Part shown: positions 11,377-25,287 of the stretch, piece by piece
How positions within the stretch are numbered: the stretch's first letter is position 1
How the letters are laid out: each line of letters begins with the position of its first letter
Source of the DNA: Brachionus rotundiformis
Taxonomy: Eukaryota; Rotifera; Eurotatoria; Ploima; Brachionidae
Direction of reading: 5' to 3'
DNA: 64,000 nucleotides
NCBI GenBank assembly: GCA_016802295.1
Contig: JAESIW010000137.1
Span: 4,491,656 to 4,555,655, forward strand
Made by a program: the position numbers and the translations under genes
Notes under the pieces: generated by a model
The model's input: only the letters and a program-made list of their open reading frames with translations
Databases searched by the model: none
What the model was told of the DNA's origin: nothing

Positions 11377-13031
11377 GAATAAAATAAAATTTAAAAAATG
11401 AACCTCTTCACTCTCTCTCTCTCTTATAAAATGTAATAGTGCATTTTATTAAAATTGATAAACAATCAGAACCATATCTTGACATCTAATTTTACTCTAA
11501 TATAAATAACATATTTTTTTTGTTATTTTGATAAGCTTTTTCAAAAAATTAAAAAAAAAAAAATAATAGAAATAATAAACTATTTGTGAACCTATTTAAC
11601 CATTTATAGATAAAAACTTGAGCTTAAAACTATTTATAAACGCATTCACTTAGCTACCACCAAAATATATGTCTAAAAATCAAGACCCAGTCTTTGAGAA
11701 AATAAATAAACACTCATTTAGCTATCTAAACAGTGTCTTGATAACATTTATCTCTATTTTTATGCAACTAAATATCTAATAAAAAAGCTTGATGAAATAG
11801 TGCTCGTCTTGGCTATATGTAGCGCAAAGCGCACATGACATTTAAATATAGCTGGATCGATAAGACTCGACTAGCCAATTGGACGCAATTGTCCAAAAGG
11901 GCCAATCGAAGTGACAGACAACACTAATCGGATCATGACTGGCATTTTGTCACAGTTGGATCTCGTTTTTCTTCAGGCATTCTTAACAGTGTGCTTTCGA
12001 GTGCTATTAACATAATCTTCTAAGACCTATTGCCTAATATTGCCAAGCAGGGCTTTGAGAGCGGCTCGGCTTAAAAATTTAAAAAATTCTGAGCTTCAAA
12101 TATAAATACTGATACAAACGGGTTAAGCAAACAATAGCTCGGTTTTGGAGACCTTATCGAGAAAAAACTCGATGACCAACAAATTGTTAGTATAACCGCG
12201 TTATTCAAAGCTTCTCTAATGAACAAGCTTGACTCAAGTCAAAACTATTTCAAAAATCAAAAATAATATTTCTAAAGCAGTTTAGGCCCTAAAGACTTGT
12301 CTCGTAGACACATAAAATATTTGAAGCATTCATAAAATCTAGAAATTATCTCTTTTTTTTTGATTGTCATAATCTCAATTGTGAATAATTGCCAAAAATC
12401 AATATAACTCTAGGCAATTTATTCTATTCTGAGAAAAAAATTAGCATTTAAAGAAAATATAAATTATGTTTGAGTAATGAAAAAAGGAAAAGAAATAGAA
12501 GTAGATATAAATGTAGATCTAGAGTGAAAAATAAAAATTCACAAGATAAAACGATGTGTTTTTAATAGAGCCATTTAGATAAGAAAGCGTGTGATCAAAA
12601 GAATTTATATAAAAAAGAAAAACCGAGTTTTTCTTGATATAGACGGAGATTATTTTTGTTCAAGAGAGAAAGAGAAATTTTGAGGTTGTTTCCATCCTGA
12701 ACTAGGTTGGTTTTGGGGCTGAGAGTGGTCTATTTGAGTGAACAAAGAGTCGTTTGGCTATGACCAAGGGGAATACTTAACGACTCGTCCCTAATGAGCC
12801 AACTTAATGAACCGAGAATTGTTGACAATTTATTCAGCGTTGACAATTATGTTAAGATCAATCAATCAGCTTCAAATTCCAGCTTAAAGTTCGCTCTATT
12901 CAAAAGTGTTAACAACTTTCTATACACAAACATCACCTATGTGCGCACATAACACAACCAAAATACTTAATTGCTACTTATTGCTAGACCTTAATTGCTC
13001 TTTGCCTAGAAATTAAAATTGTTTTCTTTTA

Positions 13032-13056
13032 TACATATATATATATATATATATAT
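13032..13056. repeat. (AT)n microsatellite
   Basis: An uninterrupted run of AT dinucleotides within the gene desert. Confidence 0.9.
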
Positions 13057-16000
13057 TGTACAATTAATTTTTATTATTGTTAATTTTATAACCAATCAAG
13101 CATTTGTCTAAATGCTTGTGTGTTTACAAAAGATTTTCTTAATTTCTAATATAAACTAAATAACGGAAGCCCTATACAAGCCTAGCTAAGCCAGATCTGA
13201 TCGGCACGATTTTCTAGTTTTGTTTATAAATCATTCATTGCTTTTATTCTAATTAATTTTTTCTCTGGAATTGTAAAATAAAGAGTAAATTTAAACTAAA
13301 AAAAAAAGCTATTTATTTTCTATTAATCATAAAATTTGACACTGATTTCTAAAAGCATAAAATTATGTTTATATGCCATATGATTTGAGTCGGCTAGCAA
13401 ACCGACAAAAATAAAGTACCAGCATGAAAAATTATATTTGAATAGAAATGTTTATATGCATATCTAGATGGAAATAATGCCGCTGTTTGTGATGCTTGAC
13501 AAAACATTTTTAATTAAAGACCCATTTAGATACAACACTTAGTCGTTGACACCTGGTAAAAAGTTTAGTCTTTAGTTTATAGTCTGACATGTAATTACTT
13601 AATTACTGAATTGATAAAAATTGTTTATTCTCTTGTCTCAGGTGACGATGATTAATTTTGAATTTATTTTATTTTATGATAAAATTTTCTATTTTGTTAA
13701 ATTATGCTTTAATTTTTAGCTTAAGATATAGAATATTTTTTTTTCATTTAAAAATTCTCTTGTCATCAATCTGTCTCCTCAGTACTTTAAAAATAAGTAT
13801 CAATCAAGTAACTATGTACAAACAGATTAAACTTACATATTTATTCAATTATTAATTTAGTCATAAGTCTGGTCAGCTGGATAAACACTTGGAAATTTTT
13901 CGCCCAAAATGGAAATTTGAATCTAATCATGACCATTTATTATGGCCTTATTAACTAAAATTTTTATCAGAACCTGACGCTTATCTATTAACTTTAGACT
14001 TTGTCATCTACATGACGTTTGGATAAAAATGGTAAGCTAATTAGTTTTTTAAATTTCTAAAGGATCTTTTGTAAATAAGATTCAAAGTTATATATTTTGT
14101 CTTTTGGATTGGTTTTGGTAAAAAAATACTTATTAATCTACACGAAAATAATTTTAAATTAGTAAAAATTTAATTTGTTATAAATAACTAGCCAAGTGTT
14201 ATAATACTTCACCTAAATAAATTGTCTCTTAAATTTTTTGAACAAAGATGAACAATAAGTTTAGTTACTCCATTAAATTCAATTATTAAACTATATAACA
14301 AAAGCCTAGATTTTTGACTCGTTGGTACAATTTTTATTATTTTCCCATTTTCGGCAGTTTAGACAGAAAAACAATTTTGATACTATTTAAATAATATACT
14401 TTGAACTGTTCATCAGAAAGCCTATAAATAAAAATTTGATAGATGAGGCCATAATATTATTTTTGCAACCAACATATGTTGGAATCAATCAAATCTTAAA
14501 TTTTGGCTATAAGAAACAAAACAAATAGAAAGCTTATATGATAAATTAAAACATTTTTTACCTTTAAAAAACAAAACTACATTTATTAATTTTAAAAATT
14601 GTTTTATAACTTTATCACTTCTATTAGAATGTTTATTAGTCTAATATATTTACTTAAAACAAAAATAAAAATTTTGGTTTAAACTGGCAAAATATAATTT
14701 TTTCCTAAACTAGAAAGAAATTTCCTTGTAATTTCCTATTTAACTGATAAAGAATTTATAATGATAATAAATGCTTACGTATTTGATTGACTCATAATAT
14801 ATAGAAATTCAATGATTGAGCTTTTTGAGTTTTATTATTTAAAAAGATTAAATTTTAGATTTCAAAACTAACCTAAATTCTTTGATGAGTATGTTCAATT
14901 GCATAACTTATAGAGTAATGCGTTACCATTAATTATGTGTTTTAAAAAGTAGACATAGAAGTTCTTTTAACCCTGGTAAATAAATTGATAATTTATTTTT
15001 ATCTTTTTTGTTTTAAAATTGATTATTTAGTTTTTAAAGATTTTTAAAAATACAGATAACATCTTAAACCATGTATATAATAATAATTCTAGGAGGGAAA
15101 ATAATTTTCAATTGAGTTAAAAGAAAAATAAAACTTTTCCTTCTTTGAATTTGACTTAATTATATTTGACTTCATGCTGTCAAATCATCTCATTTAAAAT
15201 TTATTTTTTTCCTATATTCATTTAAAATATATAATTAAATATAATTATTACTTACGCTTCTCTTCGGAGAGCCTGGAAATATGAAATAAATTTAGCAAAA
15301 ATTAAAAACTCAAATTTTAATCTCTTATGTTCTCTCTGCTTTGATAAAACTTACATAATAAGTGATCGTAAAATAAATAAGATCGGTAAAAATATTTGTT
15401 TTAATGAACTTTATGATTGACTTAAATAAAAATAAACCTAGATTTTTAGGGGAATAACTAAAAAATAGCTAGTAAAAAGATACCTTATATTGTTTAATAA
15501 AAAACCTTTCATGACTCCAAAAACTGATGGTTTTCAATTAAACCAAAATTTTGTTTAAATCACAGCCATTTATGAAAATAAACGTTTTAAATATTGCTTT
15601 TTAAATTGACAATTTAATTTTATGGCAAAAAAAATAATCACCTAAATAATTAATATTCTTTCATATATTCGAATTAAAATTTTGTAATAAAAAAATCAGG
15701 TCAAGAGAGAAACAAAGCCTAAATTGTTTATCAGTTTACGGGAATAAAACATATCAAAATCAGACTTAAAATTAAAAAAGAATCTTTGATTTATTTTATC
15801 TCTTAAATCAAGATGAATGCTATTTTTTCAAATAAACTAAAAAAGCTTTTAACATAAAAATAAAATGAATTTTCGAAATTTACAATCTTTTAATTATCAG
15901 TCAAACGAACATAAATTTTTATTGATTTTTCGATTCATAAATTAAAAATAAAACTCGCTATTAATAAAATTTAACCATCAGCCACTTTTTAAAATTAATT

Positions 16001-19000
16001 TCAAATTAAGAAATTTAAAAACAAATTAAATATGCTAAATGGCATCAAATTAATTTAATAAATAGAAAAATAAATGCCAATCAAATAAGATTTAAATTTA
16101 CATCAATTTTTAATTGTTTATTTTATGGAATATATTCGTGGAAAAAAAATCCGAAAATAATAAAAGCCTCTTTTCAAATGCTTGATTCAAAAATTAATTT
16201 ACACAATGGAAAAATTAAATTAAACTATAAATATTTAATTTTGATTCTTGTTTGGACTAGGCAAACAAACTAAGACTATTTGAATAAGATATTAAAATCA
16301 TGCCAAGGTTTTAAGCTGTTGAAAAGTTGATCTGGATCTATATAACAAAAAAGCTTTGCATGAAAATTTTTATATAAATAAAATTTTAACATTTTTAGTT
16401 AACATAACTTAATGCAAGAATTTTTATTTTAAATATTTTTACATGAACTAAGTAAAAAATTAAATTCCAAAATAAATTTATTATTTTTCATATGAAAATT
16501 AAAAAAATGTTTTTATTTTAAACAAGAGCCATTATCTTGAACTTATCAGATTGTTAAGTTTAACAAGGTTTTTTTAAAGTTCAAAAATAATTCTATTTTA
16601 CATTACATATTAGATAACATTTAATATCTGCTTTTGAAATTCTCTTTACTAGACATTTGACTATTAACATTCAAATATCATGATAATTAACAATTTAAAA
16701 CGCTTACTTATGTCTTAACTTTAATAATTTTCGAAATTTATCTCAATTTTTGTTTCGAATTTTTATTTTTATAATAACAAAATATTATTTAAAAAAAGAT
16801 ACGCAGTTAATATTAGGCTCTTGTTTAACCTGGATAAATCAAACTTAACTTGAACATATGTCTTATTTAAATATGCTAAAAACAAAATTTATAAGCTAGC
16901 TTTTCTGGCGCATATAATTCAACCAACTTGTGATGCCATCATAAAATTGAAAATTCTTCCTAACAAAACTTATGTCAAAAAGACATGACCTGAGAATAAC
17001 AAAATTTAAAAAAAATTGAAATTTATTCGAATTTAAACTGTCCTTTTATTAATAAAATAATATAAAATAAAATAACTAGTTTTATGCCATGATGGGAATT
17101 TTAAACTAAAATATTTGAATCGTCAAGAGTTTATATAGTATATTGTTAAGGGTCGTAAAGAGAAATATAAAAATCGATTTTTGAAAATCTCGAATGGCAT
17201 CGCCTAGTTTCGAAATCAGCTTGGCATCTATCATAAATAATTAACCCGGAGCATAGCTTAGTCACTGAACTAATTGAATTAGCGCCAGTCCAATCTATTG
17301 TTCTCCATAAGTACTATACAGATAAGCTCAAGATTAAGAGTACACAATTAAAAAAGCTTATTTCATTTGAGTGCTTAAACACTGCCTATTCCTTACCCTA
17401 AAAATAAAAATTCTTATCGCTCGACTAGAATTAAAAATTCTAAAATTATGAAACAATTCTTTGGTAAATTATTACCTGAACAATCATAATAAGCCCTATC
17501 AGAAAGCATTTACATTTTACATTGACTAGTCTAGACAAAGAAAACAATTTATAGATAGTATAAGTATACCAAGCACGTTCTCATTAGGGCACGTGAGATT
17601 GTATTAAACATTTGAGATTAATAAAGCTTAATCGATTATTAAAAAATCGAGTTTAATTTTTATTCTTATTGATTAGAGAATGCTGCTGTTATGCAAATTT
17701 CAAGCTCAGATAAACATTTGTGCCTAAGAGAGCTCATATTTTTAATTAAAAAAATAGAAGATAATTTAGAAATAAAGTATATTTTGCTAAATAAAATTCT
17801 CGATAGCTAGACTTTTTTTTAATTTAGGCTCTATTATCACTAAAAACTTAACTAAAAAAATTTAAATTAATCTACTCGGATATCGCTTATCAATTATCTC
17901 AGCGGAAATAGCCCGCAGATACAAGATAAAATCTACAATTAATCCTATTGTGTGAGCAAAGACCTTTTAAACTTTTAAACAAATAAATTCAGACACAGAG
18001 TATAAATTGGTTGGTTACAAATTCCATATGTTATTTACCAAAAATTAAAGCTCAATTCCTAAAAATATAATAGATTTATTTCTGAGTTTTCTCATATATT
18101 ATTTATAAAACTCTAATCATGTGGCTGAAAATATGAACTAACTAGATATTCCAAAGAATATACCAATACTTTGTCTAAAATATCTCATAAAAATTTTATA
18201 AATTGGGAGAAAATGCATTGAGAAAATCTTTCTTTATACTTTAGCACAATATCTAGTGAGACATGTGAGAGCGATGTTGACAATAATCATCCAAGCATTT
18301 TATGCAAATTGGTACTCACAAAGCGATTAATCAAAATGCTAATTTAGAACTTGTCCTAGGATCAAGCGATCCAGTCCTTCTATAAGTAAAAATATTTTTT
18401 AAAAAATAATTAGCTCCCTGTCTTTTTTTGATAAAAAAATAAAATTTGAAGACAAACATGCTCATTTTCAGCAAAACTTAATGTTATTACTTTGGGTGCT
18501 TATGGTAGCACCACGCGAGTGTTCAAAATCAGCTTTGAGCAAAATAATTTATTATGAATAAAATACCAAAAATTTTTTTTATGCTAAATATTTTCTCAAA
18601 TTTTCTTATTAAAAAAAAAGTATAAAGCTTATAAACCAGGCATTCAAAATTATGCTCCAGTAGGGCCGACATGTTCAATAATAAACCTCTTGAATAACTA
18701 TGCTTATTAAGCTCAGTGGTTCAAGTGTCATTTGAATTCTAAGATTATTGTTCTGGTAATTAGAAAAATTGAATAAAAAATACACTTATTTCAAACACTA
18801 AATTAAAAAAAAAAGTCAAAAGAAAATTTAAAAATAAAATCAAACCTCGAGCTTTAGGCTAATGAAATAAAATAAAAAAGTAAAATTAAATTTAGGCCTA
18901 AGAATTTAGCATTAAAAAAAACTAAGGCTCAATATTAATTAAACTTTTGTTTCGAGCTATTTCTTTAAATTGGGTAACTTGTAAAAAATGAAATTATTCT

Positions 19001-22000
19001 CCATCTATAATTTAGCTATTTTATACGATTTATAAGTGGTCTAATTAGGCCTAATTGTTGCTTTGATCAATAGGAGGCCGAGATGATCAGCTGGTAAAGA
19101 AATGGATTTTATGGAAAAATAATCGATTTGTCAATTCAGGTTTGATTAATGCTCATTGTTTTCTGCACGAAAAGACCCATTAATTATTCGTAATTAAAAT
19201 TTAGCGTGCCATCGGGTTATTATAACGCAAAAATAAAAAAATCGTCATCTGGTCAATTCTAGACCATTTCTCAAAGTATTTATAGCTTTCTTTATTGTCC
19301 AAAAATGGTTAAACGCTTCACTTTTTTTTTATACTTAACTAGTCACCATTCTAATCATTAAGTCATTGTCCAGATTCTAGTTTAATTAAGAGCTTTACAT
19401 AAATGTTTATCTAAATTATTGAAACGCTCTAAATACTTTTAAATTTTGGACATTACAATTAAACAAGTACAAATGTCTTGAAAGTATTTCTCAAACAAAC
19501 CAATTAAAAGATACAAAGTCATTAGAGAGTTCTATTCATAGATAGTTGTGTCATTTCGTTTCCTCATCATATTAAACTAGACCATGTAACTTTTTTAGCA
19601 GTTGAGCTAAATACTTATTGCTGATCTGATTTGGCAAATTCTGGCAGCATTGGAAAATCAACAAATTGAAATTAATAAATAAAATGTTGTATCCGAAAGA
19701 CATAATGAAAAAAATTTGATATGTGGATTTATGAAACCTTAAGATCAAGACAGCATGTTTTGAATTTTTGAATTTATCTTTTATCCTTTATGGATAAATA
19801 TGATTTATTTCAGAGGTCTTAAAAAATTTTTATTTTCTTACTATGATAATATTAAATTAATTTTATATTCTGATAATATTAAAGTTTTATTTTAAATTAA
19901 AACTTTAAATGATTATTTTTAGAAAAAATTTGCTTTGATTTCTAACCTGAGCTGCCAAGAAATTTAAAAAATTATTTTATGATTGAAAAAATATCATTTT
20001 CCACTATGATACACATAAATGGTAGCTTTTGTTAAAATTGGAACAGTTATTAAAGGGTTTCCCAAAAAACAAAAGCTAAGATTAAATATTGATTTAAAAA
20101 TTCAAATTATCTTTATATCAAATATCGAAATTATTTGACTTAACAAAAAATTTTTGACCTAACACACTGCAAAACTTATGTTTTAATAATTTCTCGAAAA
20201 TTAAGGATGGCCATTGAAGTATTTGAAAAAGACATCAATACAAAATCATTTTAATAATTTAATTAATTTATTTTTATTTGAATTTGTAAGAGTTATTATT
20301 AAAATAATCAGTAATTTTATGTCTCAATTTTTTTTACTAAAAAGAAACATTTTTTCATTAACAAACCTAACAAAAACCTTATGCTAACTGATTATCTTAA
20401 AATAAATAAGAAATCTTATTTAAATTAACGTACTCAATTTAAGTATTGGAAAAACATATATTACGATTTTACACTTGGTACTAAGATTGATTTACTTCTG
20501 TTTAAGCAGATTTTTAAAAATAGATCTACTCTAATGCATAATTAATCTAAAATTTGATACTAAAATTACTATAGAACGATTTTCCCAAAAAATAAAAGTC
20601 AAAATGTACAAATGAATTTTTATTTTAAGCAGTTTTTTTAGCTATTTAAAAAAATAATTAGTTAAATTGCCAAATAAATTTGATTGAAATTTTAATCTAT
20701 TTATAAGCTTATTCTGAGGAATATTTTTAAAAAATAAAAAGATAAAGATACATAAAAATCTTAAAATTAAACAAGTCCTAAAATCTTATTAAAAATGAAA
20801 AATTTATGTTTAAATTTGAAAATTTGGAATCAGATTTAATTTTATTTAATTTAATCCTATTTTTACCTTATTCATTTAAATTAATAATAATACCAGCTGG
20901 TTAATGCCTAAAAAATTCGAAAACAAAAAATGACGTGCTGGGTTTATTAATGCTTATTAAGAAAAAATTAAAAGTTCATATTTGGTAAAATATCAAATTT
21001 TTTGTTTAATTTTAGTTTGGACAAGTCAACTTGCTAAATTAAGCGTCACGAGAAGCCTGAGAGAAAATTCAATAAATGAAAAAGCTCATATTCATTTAAG
21101 TTAATAAACTTAATTTTTTATCCAGTAAAAATTTTAAATATAAAATTGAATTTGCTTTTTTACAGAAAGATATTTTTAAAATTTTAAAATTTTTGATATT
21201 AATAAAATTTAAATAAATTATGAGGCTTTGCCAAGACCGATAAACAAGTTTTTCAAGTATCGAGTTTATTTTTTTTATTATTTTCTTTGCAGATGAAAAC
21301 CAACACTGTTTTTTTTAATTAAATTTTGGTTAAGCTCAAATTTGCCTTTTGAAAAAATTATATTAAATTTAAAAATAATTTGATGTTATCATAACAAAAA
21401 ATAGAGCTCAAGTTCTCTCTTAAAAATGTGAGCCTAATAAACAGAAATTAGATACTCATGTGTTCATTTTCAATAAATGTAAATTTATTATTCACATTTA
21501 TACTTATGAAAAGTACACTTGAATAAAATATTTAATAATAAAACAATAAATGGTGCTTTATTTCGCAAAAGCGTTTATCTCAACACTTTTCTATTGAATT
21601 ATTTTTCCTAAAAGCTTTTCACTTCTATGTTGATTATTGTCTATTTGTTATGTTTTTTAGTTAATTATAACACTAGGATACCTAATACCTTAAATTAACT
21701 ATGAATAAAATTCATTATAAATAATTGAAAAATAATTAAAGCTTTTTTGATTGTCTATTATAAAGACCATTTAAATTTTAAAATAGTTTTAATCAAACAC
21801 TAATTAATTTTTCCATTGACTAGAACATGAATATATAACATATAAAACAAACTCGTTCATTTGGAACAATTTGATCATTATTCTACAAAATTATATGAAT
21901 TTTTAAGTAGGTATTATGTATATGAAAATTTTATGGAATATTTAAATTTATAAATAAATTAATTAAAAAAAATGACCACATATTTGCGACAAATTGAAAT

Positions 22001-22745
22001 CTATGATCAATAATTAATGACTATGCTCAAATATTTTAAAAAATATATGTTTTAAAAAATTTTTTTACCAGAAAATTTATTGCAGAATCACATTTTCAAT
22101 GTTTACATTCAATGTTAAGCTTAATTTTTTATATCTACAAATTATTAGTAATGGTTTAATATGTTTTGTTACACATAAAAATCTATCTTTACATTAATTT
22201 TTTCAATCAATTAAAAAAAGTCTGAAAATTTTTAAAAAATAATTTTTGAGCATGATCATTAAATTTTGATCATAAAATTCAATATGCCATATTTGGCCAA
22301 GATTGCTTATTAGTCATTTTGGAGCATTGAAAGTACGTGAACTGGTAAGAAAGTTTACCATTATCTTAAAAATTTTAATAAATTACTTTCACTTTGTATC
22401 AAGAACAAAAAATAATGCAAAAATATAATTTAATTCTTGATAAGATTTTCTCAAAGCTAAACATACCCAATTCAGCTCTCTAGAAATGGAAAGCTCTCTA
22501 AAAATATTTAAATTTAAAATTAAATCTGTCTAAATATAATGACTTTTCTTAGCAACTTTATCTTTAAAATAATAAATTATTATTAATAATTTAATTAGAT
22601 AGAAAGTGTTAATGACATAATTCAATGATTTTTTTACGTCAATAGCAGTTTATTCATAGAATAATTGTTAATTTTTACTTTAAATAAAAAATTTTAAATT
22701 AAAATTCTAATAGTTTATTTAAATTAAATTTAAAAAAGAATCAAT

Positions 22746-24892
22746 TTAAGCTCTAGAGCATGTAATGCCTGAATATTCGGTAAAAACTGATGGAAACGTG
22801 CAAGTACCAGTCTTTGTACTTGGATTATATTGAAACAATAGTTGTAATTCAGTGGTTCCAAGTATTTTGAATGGACAAGAATTTGTTGTTTTCTCTATGC
22901 CAGTAGCTCCTTGAAAGCAAGTATAGTAGATCCAACAGAATTTTGGATCTGGGAAAGTTCCGATACCAGGACATTGGAAAGATTCATTTTCACAAAATTC
23001 TCCACTAAAGCCATCATCGCATTCGCATGTGCAAGTTTGTTTGGTAGGGTCTGAGACTGGCGTACCATGGACGCATGTTTTAGATAAACAGTAATTCACT
23101 TCGGTTTTAGCACATATTTCACCGCTGAATCCATTTGAACAATCGCAAACAAATAGACCATCAACCGTGTTGATACAGGTGCCTCCATTAAGACATGGTG
23201 ATGAATCACATGGTTTTGGCGGTGTTACTTCATCACAATTTTTACCGAAAAAGCCATCTTCACAATCGCAATAATAGTCATTTATTTTATCAGTACAATT
23301 TTTAGTTCCATCTACATAACAATTTCTTAAGGCACATTCATCAATATCATTACCACAACTAAACAAAAATTTTTTTAAATTAGAAATTTCTTTTTTTTTT
23401 CATTTTACTTTATTCCATTGTATCCAGGTGCACAGGTACATTCATATCTTGCAAGTTTATCTACACAAGTTGCTCCATTTTGGCATGGATTCGATGCACA
23501 TTCGTCTATGTTAGTTTCACAATTTATTCCAGTATAACCTGTCAAGCAAGTACAATTGTAGCCATTTTCAAGATCACTGCAAGTCGCTCTATTTTGGCAT
23601 GGGTTACTTGCGCACTCATTGATGTCAATTTCACAATCTTTTCCTTCAAATCCGCTATCACAGGTACAAGTGTAGTAACCAATGAAGTCTGTACAAGATC
23701 CTCTTTCTGTACAATTAACTGAGGCACATTCATCAATATCATTATCACAATTAATGCCATCGTAACCAGAAGAACAAGTGCATTCATATTCATTGACTTT
23801 ATCAATACATGTGCCACCATTCTGACACGGATTGGAAACGCACTCATCAATATCTCCATCACAAAACTGACCTGAAAAACCAGAATCGCAATCACATTTG
23901 TATGAACCATCGGTGTTATTACATGTACCATTGACACAATTATCAATTGATAGACTACATTCGTCAATATCTGTTTCACAGTCGTTTCCTTCATAGCCAG
24001 TATTTGAGCAATTACATTCATAGTTTTCACCAATTAAAAGATCTGTACAAATACCACCATTTAAACAAGGATAACTTGAAAAATAAATAAACCTTGGCAA
24101 AGAGGAATAAATTTGATATTTACTTGGTACAAGGATCAATTCGAATTGTGCAAGTTTCTCCAAAATAGCCTACTTCACATTGACATGTAAACTTATCTTT
24201 ATTTGGTACACAAGTTCCATTATTTGCACATGGTACGTCCTGACAAGGATCAAAAACTTCACTACAATCTTCACCAATGTTGCCAGGTATGCAAGAGTCA
24301 CAATTTATGCCGGTAAAATTGGCCGCACAGTCGCATTCATATTTGTCATATAAATCAACACATGCACCACCATTTAAACAGGGATTACTTAAACACTCAT
24401 CTTTGTCTAAACAAAAAATTTTTATTTTTTATTAATTTCACATATTATAAAGAATTTTATTGAATAAATTTAAAAATTTTCTTACTGGCTATTTCCAATG
24501 TTCCAATTTTGCCTTTGTTACACAAATCGGCATCATTACAACTGCAAAATACACTTTTTGTATACGGATCTAAGACGCAAGTGTTATTGACTGTTTGCAA
24601 TTGTTCAGGTGTGTAGAATGTTCCCGAACAACCTCTGTAAATGTCTGTAAAAATAAATTTTTAATTTTATCTTAGTAGAAGGAAATAAATTAAACAAACT
24701 ATTGTTGTCAAATCTGTTGTAAAATGTGACACAAAATTCGTCATCTCCTTGACATGAAGAGACGCCTATTGTGCTCACGTCAGTCATATCTTCACCACAT
24801 TTTTGGTTTTGTCCAGAGTTACATGAATAGCAAACAAGACCGTAACAACTCTTGGCTGACAAAATAATTGAAATAAATACCAATAATTTCAT
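22746..24892 (-). CDS. Secreted Ly6 + 11 EGF + chitin-binding (CBM14-like) mosaic protein
   Basis: The function is unknown; the domains suggest an extracellular matrix or cuticle/lorica-associated protein. Five exons join in phase: 24700–24892, 24486–24644, 24124–24406, 23409–24074, 22746–23358, giving 637 residues. The order is: signal peptide (first about 18 residues, ending CYG); a Ly6/uPAR-type three-finger domain opening LVCYSCNS and closing CSCNDADLCN; about eleven EGF repeats, six of them with the calcium-binding [DN]I[DN]EC opening; then a C-terminal six-Cys domain, FQCPGIGTFPDPKFCWIYYTC, typical of peritrophin-A chitin binding. The Ly6 domain is split by a phase-1 intron. Exons 3–5 are EGF-rich and symmetrical enough for repeat expansion. 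The gene is divergent from a short paralogue 395 nt away, and the last 200 coding bases are nearly identical between the two. EGF calls are firm; the CBM14 call is good from Cys spacing. Confidence 0.88.
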
Positions 24893-25287
24893 TTTAATTA
24901 GGTTTTTTTATTATTTTAAATTGGTGATGATATAGATAATTTTTTTTCTTTTATATAAAAGATTTTAATTTGTATTAAGATTAACAAGAATTATTTTAAA
25001 ATAATGTTATTTAAAACTTTAAAATCAATAAACCAGTCTTTAATGTAATTGATTCATAATTGGATCGTGTTTTTTAAACTATTAGATTATATTTATAGGA
25101 TCAAATTTTTTTGTTAAAATATTAAATTTTAATTTAAGTCCTCAAATAATATTAAATTTTTTAATCTCCTAAAAAATAAATCATTTAAGTATAAAAAGTT
25201 ATATAATTAATATTAATCGATATCTTTTTCGTTATTTTCAATTTGAAAAAAAAATTTATCCGAAACATTTTAATAGAATTTATGAGA
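24893..25287. promoter_or_regulatory. Shared 5' region of the divergent Ly6/EGF pair
   Basis: 395 nt of AT-rich DNA separate the two start codons of the divergent paralogues, so both promoters must lie here or overlap. No clear TATA box or factor site could be singled out. Confidence 0.5.

Larger units (their letters stand above)
10531..22745. other. Gene desert of about 12 kb
   Basis: Extremely AT-rich DNA with stop codons throughout all frames; the longest frame (13658–13855) is a hydrophobic low-complexity artefact. It has a few islands of mixed composition (about 11790–12230, 12690–12830, 17150–17340) without coding signs. A CACGTG palindrome lies at 11371–11376, a CT run at 11406–11424 and an AT run near 13032–13056. 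No RNA gene was recognised. Confidence 0.6.

Noticed and set aside
13658..13855. 65-codon hydrophobic plus-strand frame in the gene desert
   Set aside because: T-rich DNA yields Phe/Leu/Ile-rich frames by chance; no start context or conserved feature.
18690..18730. AGCTCAGTGGTTCAAG resembling a tRNA D-arm/A-box
   Set aside because: No matching acceptor stem, anticodon arm or GGTTCGAATCC T-arm follows.
23542..24033. 163-codon minus-strand frame within the EGF gene
   Set aside because: It is an alternative frame of the EGF repeats; the repetitive Cys codons keep it open. The EGF frame is the real one.
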